From NCBI GenBank assembly GCA_030018915.1, contig JASEHE010000007.1, positions 1 through 35,065 of the forward strand: DNA of 35,065 bases, read 5' to 3'. Source of the DNA: Verrucomicrobiota bacterium (GTDB lineage: Bacteria; Verrucomicrobiota; Kiritimatiellia; UBA8416; SLMC01). Shown one piece after another: positions 23,861 through 34,177 of this stretch. The notes beneath the pieces are model-generated. The model was not told where the DNA came from and searched no databases. It saw nothing but the letters and a program-made list of their open reading frames with translations. Every line of letters starts with the position of its first letter. The stretch's first letter is position 1. The translations under genes were made by a program, and so were the position numbers.

Positions 23861-26800
23861 ATGAAGCGACAAAACAGAACGACAAAGAAGCAATTGTGGC
23901 TGTTGGCGGCGATGGCGGCTTTGTGCGGCGCGCTGCCGTCAACCGCGCCGGCGTACGATCTCTATATCGGGCCGATACCGGACGGTGGCGCCCGGGGAAT
24001 CATTATGCAGCCGGTCGTGACGGCGACGTCCACGATCATCACTACGACTGCTGTCCAAGTGACGGTAGCGGCGCAAGGCGCCAATGGATATACTTTTGAC
24101 CACTGGGTGGTTATGGACTATGGGACGGGTATGGGCCTGAATAGCACTACATCGAACCCCGCCTATCTGCGGGGACCGGCAAGCAGCGGCAATGTATTTG
24201 TGGATGCCTGTTTCAGACCGGAGCACCGCGTCACTCTTGCCGTAAGCGGAGATGGCAGCACGACGCCGGCGCCTGGTGTCTACGATTACACGAACGGTCA
24301 GGTAGTGGCATTCATGGCGGCGCGGACGGGAAATAATTACTTTCACTACTGGACGATTGACGCCGTATTCTACAGCCAGAATGAATCAATCAGTATTACA
24401 GTGACCAACGACTTTGCCCTAACCGCTGTTTTCAAGGTGGAGAACCCCGACGACTTTGACGGTGACAATGACGGCATGCCTGACTCATGGGAGATACGAT
24501 ACGGGCTGAATCCGGCAATCTTCGGGGCCTACGATGACCCCGATAATGACGGGCTGCCCAACCTTCTCGAATACCATTTTTCAACGACTCTTGTGCACTA
24601 TGTGTCGAGCCCGATCCATGCGGACAGCGATGGCGACGGCATGGACGACGGATACGAATACTATCACATCGGCATCCCGGGCGCGCGGGGCGTCGTCGGG
24701 CTGGCGAGCAACATGCTGGCTATTGTGCGCGCTGGCGGTGAATACGGACCGAACGGCAATCCGGATGCGGACTACATCTGGAACACGTTGACCGGCTATG
24801 AAACGGGCATCGGACTCAGCAATATAAAGGAGTACAACGGGCCGGACCTGGTGGCGCCCGGAACGTGGCCGCCGGTGGTTGTGCCCAACGTGACAATGCT
24901 CGTCAATCGCTATGAGCCGAGTCCGTCCGATTCCGGCGATCAAAGCTATTCGGATACGACCGATTCGGAGGACGACGGTTTCGACGACGGCTACGAGTAT
25001 TCGTGGGACATCTGGCAAGGCGGTCATGAAGGCGCGCAAGTGGGCGATCCGCTCGGGCACCTTGTGCCCTACCGGTTTGGAATGGCGGCGTTGCCGTCCT
25101 CGGTTGTGATTGGGGACTGGAATCTAGACGCCACGCAGGATGTTGCTGTCGCCAATTTCGGGCAAGACAACGTCACCATATTGTTCGGCATCGGGCGCGG
25201 CCGGTTCGGCGGGCCGGCGCTCACCAACACCTTGCCTGTCGGCGCCGGGCCCTGCGCCCTGGTGAGAAGCGATATCAACGGAGACGGCTTCATGGACTTG
25301 GTGACCGCAAATCGCAACACGAACAGCATCTCCATACTCTACGGACTGGGGGACGGCAGATTCCTCAGCGCCGTGAACTACACCGTTGGAACCTACGTGG
25401 CGGGCGACAATGCGTCGTGCGTGGCCGCGGCGGATTTCAACGGGGGCGGGGTTGATATTGCCGTTGCTCACCAGGGCAACGACTGCGTCTACATACTCAG
25501 CGCTCCGGCTTTCACGGTGACTCAGACGATCCCGCTCGGCGCCGGCGCGCGGCCCTCATACATCGCGACGGGAGCGATATGGGGGGGGGCTGACCTGGTG
25601 ACGGCCAACTGGGGCGCCAATACCGTTTCTGTCCTGCGGAACAGCGGGGGGGTGTTCTCCGTTTTCACGAATCTCGCCGCGGCCGGCCAACCGAGCTGCG
25701 CGCTTCTGGCTGACTTCACGCATGACACAATCAACGATGTCGTAGTCTCCTGTTTTGGCGGCAGGGCCGTGTACGGCTGGAAGGGACTCGGCGCCGGCGC
25801 CTTTGCCGCGCCGATCGTGACCAGCCTTGGGGGGGCATCCAGTCCGCGACATATGGCGATGGGACAATTCGAAGGTGATGTCAATTGGCCGGCGCGTAAC
25901 GACAGTCCGGACGTGGCCGTGGCCAATGAGATCTACAGCACTGCTTCAATTCTGCTGGGCAGCGCATTTGACATGTCTTTTGGCCAGGATTCCGAAGTTG
26001 CCGCGGAGCAGGGTCCGTACTGGATCGCGGCCGGCGATTTGAACGCGGACAACCTGGACGATCTGGCCGTTGTGAACCGGAACAGCGACAGCATGCAAGT
26101 GTTTTTCGGCATAGGCAACGGACGATTCGGCGCCGGCGTTTCCTACGCCGCGTCGGCGCGCATCGTTGACAGACGGTTTAATCCCGCCGTTGCGCATGCT
26201 CTGCCGCCCGACAACGGAAAGCCGGACTATGATTTCATCTACAACAAGGATACGGCGTTTGTCGGCAGCTGGCTTACGGACGAGATGGAGTATATGGCGT
26301 GGACAACGGCCGCGACCAATGTGTCGTGGGCTGGGACGAACGGGCTGCTCCGGCCCGAATTTCCGAATCGCCGCCGGTGCACGCACCCGTTCCTCTGGGA
26401 CTGCGACAAAGACTTCCTTCCGGACGGATGGGAACTGGCGTTCGGGTACGATCCGTGGGATATAAACACGGACGACAACGACCGCAACGACGGACAGGAG
26501 AACCCGGACGGCGACTGGTACGCGCTGGGCCCGGGCGGAACCAATCACAACAGCCTGTATCTCGCCATCGGCTTCGATCCGCGCACCGCCTACGGCTGTC
26601 TGAACAGGCAAGAGCTTGTAACGTCGGCAAACAACGAGGAGTTTTCCAACTATCAGGAGTTGATCGGCCCGCGAGGATTCGCGGCCATTATGCCGAACGA
26701 TCCGGACGACCGATGCACGCACCCGTTCAGAAACGACACGGACGGCGACGGTATATGGGACGGCTGGGAATGGTACGTGGGCCTGAACGCCAAGAATTCG

Positions 26801-29800
26801 AGTGACGGTCCTCTTGACCGGGACACGGGGGGAGGTGACGGCCTGACGAATTTCGAGGAGTTCCAGAGCTACTACACGTCAACCAACGTTTGGGGGAATT
26901 GGTCCATTCTGACGAATTGGGCGAATAAACTGCGGCCATGCGACCCGTTTGACCGGGATACGGATGCTGACCAGGCTCCAGATGGCTCTGAGCGCGACGC
27001 TTTCAATTTCTCCGGCGGTATGGGAGTGTTGCGCCAGATAAGCGGTGAGGATTTTTACTATACGGGCGGCGGTCTGAATCCCTGCACGGTGGATACGGAC
27101 ATGGACTACCTGCCGGACTACTGGGAGGCTTCTTTTGCGGGCGCGGTGGGCACCAATGCCGATGGGAACCTCACATGCACAAACAGCGGCATGGATGGAA
27201 CCGAGGTCGACTACTTGATGGACCCTGACCGCGACGGTTTGCGCAATTACCAGGAGTATCTTGCCGGCGCGACGTATCACTGGCAATGGTCCTACAACAA
27301 CCCGTTTCAATTAACGAACGGCTGGAGATCATTCTACCAGATTGATATGGTTCAGGGCAGATACAATCCCTGGGATTTCTTTGACGTGCGGATGTCCGCC
27401 ACTCCGGCAAGGCCCTATGGAGATGCCATGCTCGGACCTGGCGGACGCGAGCCGAAAAGGTGGGATCCTCGCTTCTGGGCGGCGCTGCGAGTTCCTCCTG
27501 TCCCCTATCGATTCATCACGGCGGGCGAACCGATGGGGCCTCCGCTGGCCATCGGGGGTGCGGTGTTGTACAGCACGTGTTTCCCCAACACTCGGGATAC
27601 GGACGGCGACGGGATGGACGACTACTTCGAAATATATCACATGATGAATCCGATCGGCGGAGTGATGTTCGATCGGGTGTTGGACAAAATACGGGGTTCC
27701 CCAGATCTTCCGCTGGGTCCACCAGGCGGCGGGGAAGACCTGGAATTCGCTCCATGGATGAACGGGTGGCACCATCTGGATTGGGATCAGGACGGGCTGC
27801 CGAATATCTATGAATCGGTTCAGCCGCTTGCGCCGGATCCGCAATTCTACCATACGGATCCGTCCCCCTATTGGTTGAGCGACATCAGCCACGTCAAGAG
27901 CTGGGCCAGCATGTACTACTGGCTGGGCCCGGAAATGGGCTCCCTGGGGTACTGGTATTGGAACCCGCTGGTGCTTATGCGTGGGCCGAACGTTCCGTTC
28001 ACGCCGCCTGCGTACTTCTTCGATTTCGAGATGCACGAGGGGTTCGATACGGACAACGACGGCATTGCCGATCGCGCCGAACTCGTGGACACAACCGCAG
28101 GACCAGGCTCCACGGACCCGCTGACCGGCGAAGACCCTATCAAGAGGCGGGCGCTTCGGCTGAACGGACAGGCGGCGGCAAGGACACAGGGCCAGGGCTA
28201 TGTGCATGATCCGTGGACTGCATTCCGGGAATTCGCCGCTGAGGTCTGGGTGCGAGCGGACAATCCCCAGGCGGGTCGAGACCAGGTTGTGGTGGAGCGG
28301 CCGGCATTGGTGCCAATTGGCAATCCGATGTCCCTGACCCCTGGTCTTCGGCTGAATTTCCGAATCGCCGTTGATTCGAACGGATGTCCGTATGTCGGAT
28401 ACCATGGCAGCGGCACGGACGCTGTTTTCGAGGAAGCCAGGGCGCCGGTCGCGCAACGTTTGATTGCCGATCAGTGGTATCATCTGGCCGGAGTGTACGA
28501 CGGCCAGGCCAACGAGTTGCGGCTCTACGTGAACGGCCGGCTTGCCGCCATGAAGCCTACCGCGGAGATTCCTCACAATGGGTGGTATGGGGGTGAGTTC
28601 GGCAATCCCGATATCCCTCAGGCCTATATCTGGTCGTTCATGCCGATCATTGTCGGCGCCTGCGAGCGGAATCCAGGGGGATGGATCGGCGGCGTTCCAA
28701 TGTCGTTTAGTCCGTGGATGTATAATCGCGGGATTCCATGTCCGTGGCCGGGCATCTATCCGGGTCATTCGCCTCCCGACTTGGGTCTGTTTTTCGCGGG
28801 CTATGTTGACGAGGTCCGAGTGTGGAACGGGCGTCGAACTCAGGCTGAGATTCGCGGAAACATGAACCGGACATTCCGCCGGGTTGATGTTATGGCGGCC
28901 AACCTGGCGGCCAGACAGAGTGGGGGCAGCGAGCTTTTGTACTGCTATGGATTTGACGATCTTCCGGACGTTGACTATGCCGGGCCGGCGCCCGAAGGGT
29001 TCAATCTGCTGACCGGCTATCCGCACGACGGCAGCTATATGTACACGCCGTGGTGGGCCACAGCGCCTGATGTTTCGATGGTGTACAACGACTACAAGTA
29101 TGTGCCCTGGCTGGAGAACGTCGCAGGGCACTTACCTCTTGATCCTCCAGCCGATACGACACTTGTGTGGAGCAATCGGTATCCGAATACTCTCAATCCG
29201 TATGTCTATGTGTACGGACACGCGACCGAAGGCTTTTTCGAGCAGCATCCGTTCTACTACTCGCCTTTGGAGCGCGACATGTTGCCGTTGCGATGGGCGG
29301 TGGCGGAAGAGGACGTTGCCATGTGGGACAAAGGCGGCGTGCCGGCGCGCGATCCGTACGACAGCGACGGCGACACGCTGCCGGACGATTGGGAAATCGC
29401 GCATGGCCTGGACCCGCTGGTTGCCACCGGCGCCGACGGCGCGGACGGCGATCCGGACGGCGACGGCCTGTCGAACATATATGAGTACCTGACCGGCAAC
29501 GATCCGCACAGCGGGGATTCCGACGGCGATTCGATCCCGGACAGGGACGAAGACTATGACGGCGACGGCCTGAGCAACAGGGCGGAACTGAATATCGGTA
29601 CCATGCCCCACCGCGTGGATACCGACGACGACGGCGTGACGGACTGGGAAGAAACGACCGGCTCGACGGATTCCAGGTACAACGCGATCCGTCCGAACAC
29701 GAGTCTGCCGCCAAGCGGAATGACGGACCCGCTTGATGCGCTCTCGCCGTTCATGCAGCGGTCAATGTATTTCAACGGAAACGCGCGCCTGATCGTGCCG

Positions 29801-32800
29801 CCGTCGAATAAGCTGATGGCGAAAGACTGGTCGCTCGAGATGTGGGTTCGCCCGATAACAAACGGCGACGGCGGCGTGTTGGTGTGCCGGTATATCACGG
29901 CGCCGGTCCCCGGAGAATTCGGCGTCAACTATGAACTCGGCCTCTCAACGAACAGCCCGGCGGGCGCCGTGCGTCCGTATGTTCAATATGTCGCCAATGA
30001 CGGCGCCACGGTTCGGGTTGACGGCACGGGACCGACGGAGGTCACCGCCCAACTGCATAGGGTGACGATCCCGCTGGATACGTGGTCTCATCTGGCGGCG
30101 ACGTACGACAGCGTTGCGTACAGGCTGTCGTTGTACGTGGACGGCGAACTGGCGGCCTATCGGACGGACGCCACGGTGACGCCGCCGACGGTCTTCGGTT
30201 ACTTCACCGATCATACCGCCGATGAAGTGACGATTGGGGCATATCGGTCAATCGGAGCGATTACCAATGCGTACGAAGGCTATATTGACGAAGTCCGAAT
30301 ATGGCGCGGGGTCAGATCGGCCGCGGATATCCAGGCTCGGTACAACGCGCCGGAGGTTGTCCCGGGCGGTTTGCGCGGCGGCGACCTCGTGGCGCTCAGG
30401 AATCGGGCATGGGTTCCGAATGAGGGCTTGAGCGCGGCCGTTATGAGCCTGCCGGAGAATCAAGCGGCGCGCGTCTTGGTCCAATTCCGCGCGGAGCCGC
30501 CGACGCAGGGCATTCTGGCGTTGGAACGGGCGGGCGCTCGAATTATGAACTATGTTTCGCGGAGCGTGCGGCTGGTTTCCGCCACGCCGGCGCAATTGCG
30601 CGCCGCGCGGGACGGCATTCGCTGGGCCGACGCGCCGGCGGCGAGCGACAAGATTTCCGCGGACCTGTGCGTGGACGGAAGCCACGCGGCCAGGAAGGTG
30701 CTGGTTCAGTTTTTCGATGACGCGCCTTTGGCCGACGCGCTGGCGGCGATTTCGAGCGTCGGCGCGAATATCGTGGGAGAACGGAAATACCTCGCCTCGA
30801 CCTACATGGTTGTCGAGGCCGACGATGCCAAGCTTGCCGCGCTGGCCGGTAGCGACGCGACAGCCTGGATTATGAGGTGCCCGAATCGGTTGCCGTTCGG
30901 CAGCCCGGCTCATGTCTGTTCCGGACCGATGGTGCAGGGCCTGAAACTGGCGCCGTTTGCCGTCGTGGGCGATGGATGGGACGGGCCGGGACGGGGGTCC
31001 GCCGATCTTCTCTATTGCTTCATGAACGTGACGCCCGATCTGCCGGAGACGGCGGCGCGGCAGGCGGTCATTGACAGCATGAAAAAGTGGGCATTTGAGG
31101 CTGCCTTGTCCTTTACCGAGACGCCCGCGCAAGGCCGGAACAATTCCATTGATATCGGATGGTACGCCGGCGATCATGGCGACGGCGATCCGTTCGATGG
31201 GCCGTTCGGCGTGCTCGCGCACGCTTTTTTACCAAACGATGTCAATCCGGAACCGATTGCGGGCGATGTTCACTTTGACGAGGATGAGACCTGGAGGGTC
31301 GGCGTGGGAGCGGGCATAAGTCTTCCGTGTGTGTCTCTGCACGAACTTGGACACTCGCTCGGGATGGATCATTCCACCGATCCTGATGCGATTATGTTCC
31401 CGTTCTACCAGGATGTGGCGGATCCTCAGTTGACACAGGACGACATTGACGGCATTCAGTCCATCTACGGTTCTCCCGTGGGGCGCGGCGTGAGCACTTC
31501 GTTCCGGTTCGACGACGGCGGAACGACGGCGGAAGATTTCGGTGAGCCGCAAGACTGGCTGAATGACTGGGCGTCCGCCGCAGTGCTGGATGGGTGCGCG
31601 TTTGCCACGAACCAGTTCGCGCCGTTGGACAAGGATTCGGACGGAGATGGCATGCCGGATTTGTGGGAGATGGCGCATGGACTGGATCCGTACGGCGCCA
31701 CGAGCCCCAATGGGGCATGGGGAGACCCGGACCGGGACGGCCTGAACAACATTTCGGAGTATTGGGCCGGCACGGACCCGATGGATTCGGACAGCGACAA
31801 TGACGGCTTTGGCGATTATGACAGCCGCAGCAGCCCGAACGCGAGGACCTGGGGCGAGATGTACGACGACGGCGACGGCATACCGGACGAGTGGGAAATG
31901 CTCTATCCGGGCCCCGCGCCGACCACGGGCAAACGGGGGCTGGACCCGGCCTACTACGACGCCCATCTCGATCCGGATGAAGACGGCTGGAGCAACTACG
32001 CGGAGTATATGGGTTCCTATCTCGATGCCACCCGGAACCTGGTTCGCAGTTCCGATCCGTTGAATCCGGCAAACTATCCGGAACCGCTCCTGACCTTGCA
32101 TGCGCGGTACCATGGCGCGCGAGGGAATATGATCGAAGACGTATTGGCGCAAGGCGCACAGATTCATATTGACTTCTATACCACTGCCGCGATGGACGGC
32201 TTCCCGGTCGGCGCGTTGAACATGACGACGGCGTCGAGCCAGACGCGCGCGCTGACGACCGGTCACCTCGTTGAGGGAACGAACTATCTATTCTGCTATC
32301 TCGATCTGGACGTGAACGGCCAATGGGATCCGATAAACGAGCCGGCCGGCATACCGACGGAACAACCGTTGATCGGGTGGGACGATTCGAACGACATCGA
32401 GATCGGGCTGACGGACAGTCAGCCGGCCCGGCCTCGTTTCGGCTGGGGCGCCGTCACGACCGCCGTGTATCGTATCGAAATAAAGCAGGGCGCGACAACC
32501 GTGTTCACTCGACTCATGAATGCGCCGCGCAACTATGTTCATGAGGGCGACTACCTGTATGCGGGCCTGTCCGCCCTGGCCAGCAACAACAACGCGTACA
32601 CCTGCCTGATCTACACGAACGCCGACTTCTATGGGCACAAAGAATGGCTGTACTATACCTACGCGATCAAGTTCGTGGAAACTCCGCCGCTGTCGCGGCC
32701 GTCGCTCTACGGGCACGATTGGACGTATCCCTATGCCAGAAACGTCATGGAGTGGACCATGGACGCGAATTCCACGAGATACAGCATGGATATTGCCGCC

Positions 32801-33973
32801 TTGACGAATGGGCCCATCCTTATGACCGTCGCGGATCGGCCGGCGCCCTATCGCAACCGGCACGGAAACTACGCGACCGAGATTCCGAGCGCCAATCCGG
32901 CCGGGCTCTTCTACGCCGGGGACACCTACACCCTCGGCGCAAACTGGGCCAACGGCAGGTATTGGATGCGAATTCGTTCCGGAGCGGGATCGAATCGCGT
33001 GTCAATCAACTCGGCCTGGCGCGCGTTCAACCTGGGCCTGGCGCCGCCGGCCGGCGCCGGCAAGTCCATGATAGATGGAGACGTGCGCTACTTCGGAAAG
33101 GTGAGCCGCGGATACGGCGATCCTCAGAGCAATCTCGTCATTGTCGTGCAGTCGTTTATGTCGCAAGGGTTCAGCGGAAACCCGGACGGGCAAGTTCAGA
33201 TCGTCTATGTTTGCGACCCAAACAGTCCTTCGCCGCTCAAGGGTTCCTACCGGATCATGGGGCTGCACAATGGCCGGCACTACGTCCGCGCGTTTATTGA
33301 CATGAATGCCAACAGAAAACTGGATCGCTTCGAGCCCTATGGATTCGCCAAGGATTCCGTTACGGACACCGACTATGTCCCGAGGATGGTCAACCTTTCC
33401 GGCCAAGGCGGCGTGGCGGCGACCGACATCGACATCGTCATTCGCGATCGCGACACGGACGACGATCAACTGCCGGACGGCTGGGAATGGCAGTACTTCG
33501 GCACTCTCGCCTACGGCGCGCACGACGATCCGGACAACGACTTGGCCGACAACCTGCAGGAGTACATGGACACCTTGTACGATTCCGACCCCTCGGATCC
33601 TGATACCGACGACGACGGGCTGCTCGACGGGCAGGAATTGGCGCTCGGGTTGTCAACGCATAATCCGGACACGGACAGAGATGGCGTCTCGGACGGCATC
33701 GAAGTGCTGCGGACCAAGACCGACCCGCTCGATGCGGCGGACTACCTGAACATTAACGCTGTCGAGATGCTCGCCGTGCCGTTCGATGGCGTGAGCTTCA
33801 CGCTCCGCTGGGTGGGCAAGGATGGCGTGCTGTACGGGGTCCAATACAGCGACGATCTGAGCTCGTGGCAGAGCGTTACCAACATCTGGACCGGCGCCGG
33901 AGTGCACGAGTACAGAGACCCGCAATCTCCGACGTGCCCGAAACGCTACTACCGCGTGATTGTGCCGTGGTAA
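23861..33973 (+). CDS. Giant secreted matrixin-type metalloprotease with FG-GAP, LamG and TSP3 modules
   Basis: The ATG at 23861 (AGGGG 10 nt upstream) precedes a good signal peptide and gives 3370 aa; the track start at 23789 lies inside the previous gene. Domains in order: InlB-B-repeat-like (about 45-195); TSP3 calcium motifs; FG-GAP/VCBS beta-propeller repeats (405-770, INGDGFMDLVTANRNTNSI); Cys-containing CTHPF modules with TSP3 (850-1110); LamG-like domain (1430-1676); TSP3; second LamG-like domain (1966-2163); two inhibitor-I9-like propeptide units (2200-2345); a matrixin catalytic domain (2363-2545). The last has HELGHSLGMDH (zinc ligands His2494, His2498, His2504) and the Met-turn AIMFPFY. 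More TSP3, beta-rich modules and a shared C-terminal domain (VQYSDDLSSW to RYYRVIV) follow. Likely a surface or extracellular protease and binding protein. Confidence 0.92.
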   Translation: MKRQNRTTKKQLWLLAAMAALCGALPSTAPAYDLYIGPIPDGGARGIIMQPVVTATSTIITTTAVQVTVAAQGANGYTFDHWVVMDYGTGMGLNSTTSNPAYLRGPASSGNVFVDACFRPEHRVTLAVSGDGSTTPAPGVYDYTNGQVVAFMAARTGNNYFHYWTIDAVFYSQNESISITVTNDFALTAVFKVENPDDFDGDNDGMPDSWEIRYGLNPAIFGAYDDPDNDGLPNLLEYHFSTTLVHYVSSPIHADSDGDGMDDGYEYYHIGIPGARGVVGLASNMLAIVRAGGEYGPNGNPDADYIWNTLTGYETGIGLSNIKEYNGPDLVAPGTWPPVVVPNVTMLVNRYEPSPSDSGDQSYSDTTDSEDDGFDDGYEYSWDIWQGGHEGAQVGDPLGHLVPYRFGMAALPSSVVIGDWNLDATQDVAVANFGQDNVTILFGIGRGRFGGPALTNTLPVGAGPCALVRSDINGDGFMDLVTANRNTNSISILYGLGDGRFLSAVNYTVGTYVAGDNASCVAAADFNGGGVDIAVAHQGNDCVYILSAPAFTVTQTIPLGAGARPSYIATGAIWGGADLVTANWGANTVSVLRNSGGVFSVFTNLAAAGQPSCALLADFTHDTINDVVVSCFGGRAVYGWKGLGAGAFAAPIVTSLGGASSPRHMAMGQFEGDVNWPARNDSPDVAVANEIYSTASILLGSAFDMSFGQDSEVAAEQGPYWIAAGDLNADNLDDLAVVNRNSDSMQVFFGIGNGRFGAGVSYAASARIVDRRFNPAVAHALPPDNGKPDYDFIYNKDTAFVGSWLTDEMEYMAWTTAATNVSWAGTNGLLRPEFPNRRRCTHPFLWDCDKDFLPDGWELAFGYDPWDINTDDNDRNDGQENPDGDWYALGPGGTNHNSLYLAIGFDPRTAYGCLNRQELVTSANNEEFSNYQELIGPRGFAAIMPNDPDDRCTHPFRNDTDGDGIWDGWEWYVGLNAKNSSDGPLDRDTGGGDGLTNFEEFQSYYTSTNVWGNWSILTNWANKLRPCDPFDRDTDADQAPDGSERDAFNFSGGMGVLRQISGEDFYYTGGGLNPCTVDTDMDYLPDYWEASFAGAVGTNADGNLTCTNSGMDGTEVDYLMDPDRDGLRNYQEYLAGATYHWQWSYNNPFQLTNGWRSFYQIDMVQGRYNPWDFFDVRMSATPARPYGDAMLGPGGREPKRWDPRFWAALRVPPVPYRFITAGEPMGPPLAIGGAVLYSTCFPNTRDTDGDGMDDYFEIYHMMNPIGGVMFDRVLDKIRGSPDLPLGPPGGGEDLEFAPWMNGWHHLDWDQDGLPNIYESVQPLAPDPQFYHTDPSPYWLSDISHVKSWASMYYWLGPEMGSLGYWYWNPLVLMRGPNVPFTPPAYFFDFEMHEGFDTDNDGIADRAELVDTTAGPGSTDPLTGEDPIKRRALRLNGQAAARTQGQGYVHDPWTAFREFAAEVWVRADNPQAGRDQVVVERPALVPIGNPMSLTPGLRLNFRIAVDSNGCPYVGYHGSGTDAVFEEARAPVAQRLIADQWYHLAGVYDGQANELRLYVNGRLAAMKPTAEIPHNGWYGGEFGNPDIPQAYIWSFMPIIVGACERNPGGWIGGVPMSFSPWMYNRGIPCPWPGIYPGHSPPDLGLFFAGYVDEVRVWNGRRTQAEIRGNMNRTFRRVDVMAANLAARQSGGSELLYCYGFDDLPDVDYAGPAPEGFNLLTGYPHDGSYMYTPWWATAPDVSMVYNDYKYVPWLENVAGHLPLDPPADTTLVWSNRYPNTLNPYVYVYGHATEGFFEQHPFYYSPLERDMLPLRWAVAEEDVAMWDKGGVPARDPYDSDGDTLPDDWEIAHGLDPLVATGADGADGDPDGDGLSNIYEYLTGNDPHSGDSDGDSIPDRDEDYDGDGLSNRAELNIGTMPHRVDTDDDGVTDWEETTGSTDSRYNAIRPNTSLPPSGMTDPLDALSPFMQRSMYFNGNARLIVPPSNKLMAKDWSLEMWVRPITNGDGGVLVCRYITAPVPGEFGVNYELGLSTNSPAGAVRPYVQYVANDGATVRVDGTGPTEVTAQLHRVTIPLDTWSHLAATYDSVAYRLSLYVDGELAAYRTDATVTPPTVFGYFTDHTADEVTIGAYRSIGAITNAYEGYIDEVRIWRGVRSAADIQARYNAPEVVPGGLRGGDLVALRNRAWVPNEGLSAAVMSLPENQAARVLVQFRAEPPTQGILALERAGARIMNYVSRSVRLVSATPAQLRAARDGIRWADAPAASDKISADLCVDGSHAARKVLVQFFDDAPLADALAAISSVGANIVGERKYLASTYMVVEADDAKLAALAGSDATAWIMRCPNRLPFGSPAHVCSGPMVQGLKLAPFAVVGDGWDGPGRGSADLLYCFMNVTPDLPETAARQAVIDSMKKWAFEAALSFTETPAQGRNNSIDIGWYAGDHGDGDPFDGPFGVLAHAFLPNDVNPEPIAGDVHFDEDETWRVGVGAGISLPCVSLHELGHSLGMDHSTDPDAIMFPFYQDVADPQLTQDDIDGIQSIYGSPVGRGVSTSFRFDDGGTTAEDFGEPQDWLNDWASAAVLDGCAFATNQFAPLDKDSDGDGMPDLWEMAHGLDPYGATSPNGAWGDPDRDGLNNISEYWAGTDPMDSDSDNDGFGDYDSRSSPNARTWGEMYDDGDGIPDEWEMLYPGPAPTTGKRGLDPAYYDAHLDPDEDGWSNYAEYMGSYLDATRNLVRSSDPLNPANYPEPLLTLHARYHGARGNMIEDVLAQGAQIHIDFYTTAAMDGFPVGALNMTTASSQTRALTTGHLVEGTNYLFCYLDLDVNGQWDPINEPAGIPTEQPLIGWDDSNDIEIGLTDSQPARPRFGWGAVTTAVYRIEIKQGATTVFTRLMNAPRNYVHEGDYLYAGLSALASNNNAYTCLIYTNADFYGHKEWLYYTYAIKFVETPPLSRPSLYGHDWTYPYARNVMEWTMDANSTRYSMDIAALTNGPILMTVADRPAPYRNRHGNYATEIPSANPAGLFYAGDTYTLGANWANGRYWMRIRSGAGSNRVSINSAWRAFNLGLAPPAGAGKSMIDGDVRYFGKVSRGYGDPQSNLVIVVQSFMSQGFSGNPDGQVQIVYVCDPNSPSPLKGSYRIMGLHNGRHYVRAFIDMNANRKLDRFEPYGFAKDSVTDTDYVPRMVNLSGQGGVAATDIDIVIRDRDTDDDQLPDGWEWQYFGTLAYGAHDDPDNDLADNLQEYMDTLYDSDPSDPDTDDDGLLDGQELALGLSTHNPDTDRDGVSDGIEVLRTKTDPLDAADYLNINAVEMLAVPFDGVSFTLRWVGKDGVLYGVQYSDDLSSWQSVTNIWTGAGVHEYRDPQSPTCPKRYYRVIVPW

Positions 33974-33981
33974 CCGCTCCT

Positions 33982-34035
33982 GGCCGCCTTGCGCGACAAG
34001 AGCGAGAGATCGTTGGGAAACGCGCGGCCGTTTTT
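33982..34035 (+). terminator. Candidate rho-independent terminator of operon 2
   Basis: GGCCG and CGCG on the left pair with CGCGCGGCC on the right. This gives a 9-bp GC stem with a 5-nt bulge and a 25-nt loop, followed by GTTTTT (34030-34035). It starts 9 bp after the stop codon of the giant protein. Confidence 0.5.
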
Positions 34036-34047
34036 CCTCCTGTCCTG

Positions 34048-34075
34048 AATCTTGCGCCGACCCGGCGCAAGGTTC
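34048..34075 (+). terminator. Second hairpin downstream of operon 2
   Basis: CTTGCGCCG-acc-CGGCGCAAG is a perfect 9-bp stem, extended by GAA and TTC after one mismatch. No U-run follows directly. It may support termination or be an RNA-end stabiliser. Confidence 0.45.
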
Positions 34076-34080
34076 GGGTC

Positions 34081-34110
34081 TTGACTTTACGTGGCTCGTC
34101 AGGCGAGAAT
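34081..34110 (+). promoter_or_regulatory. Candidate sigma-70 promoter for the last lipoprotein gene
   Basis: TTGACT (34081-34086) is followed after 18 nt by GAGAAT (34105-34110), 68 bp before the ATG. The -10 is imperfect, and no sigma-54 site was found here. Confidence 0.35.
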
Positions 34111-34177
34111 GGTCGCTGTGATTTATGATTTCAGGGCGAAGGGTAACGACTAAACGTTGGAAGGAGCCGACAGAACT

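Noticed and set aside
27329-29131. 600-aa minus-strand ORF
   Set aside because: It is antisense to the giant matrixin protein and has the same shadow composition.
29350-29660. Tandem GACGGCGACGG-like DNA repeats, considered as a CRISPR or satellite
   Set aside because: They encode Asp-Gly-Asp calcium motifs of TSP3 repeats in frame, with irregular spacing and no identical units.
33780-33973. Possible PEP-CTERM or LPXTG sorting signal on the giant protein
   Set aside because: The C-terminus has no PEP or LPXTG motif, no hydrophobic helix and no basic tail; the same holds for the M4 protease.
34015-34028. GG-N10-GC match upstream of the last lipoprotein gene
   Set aside because: It lacks TGGCAC and TTGC and lies inside a better terminator hairpin.
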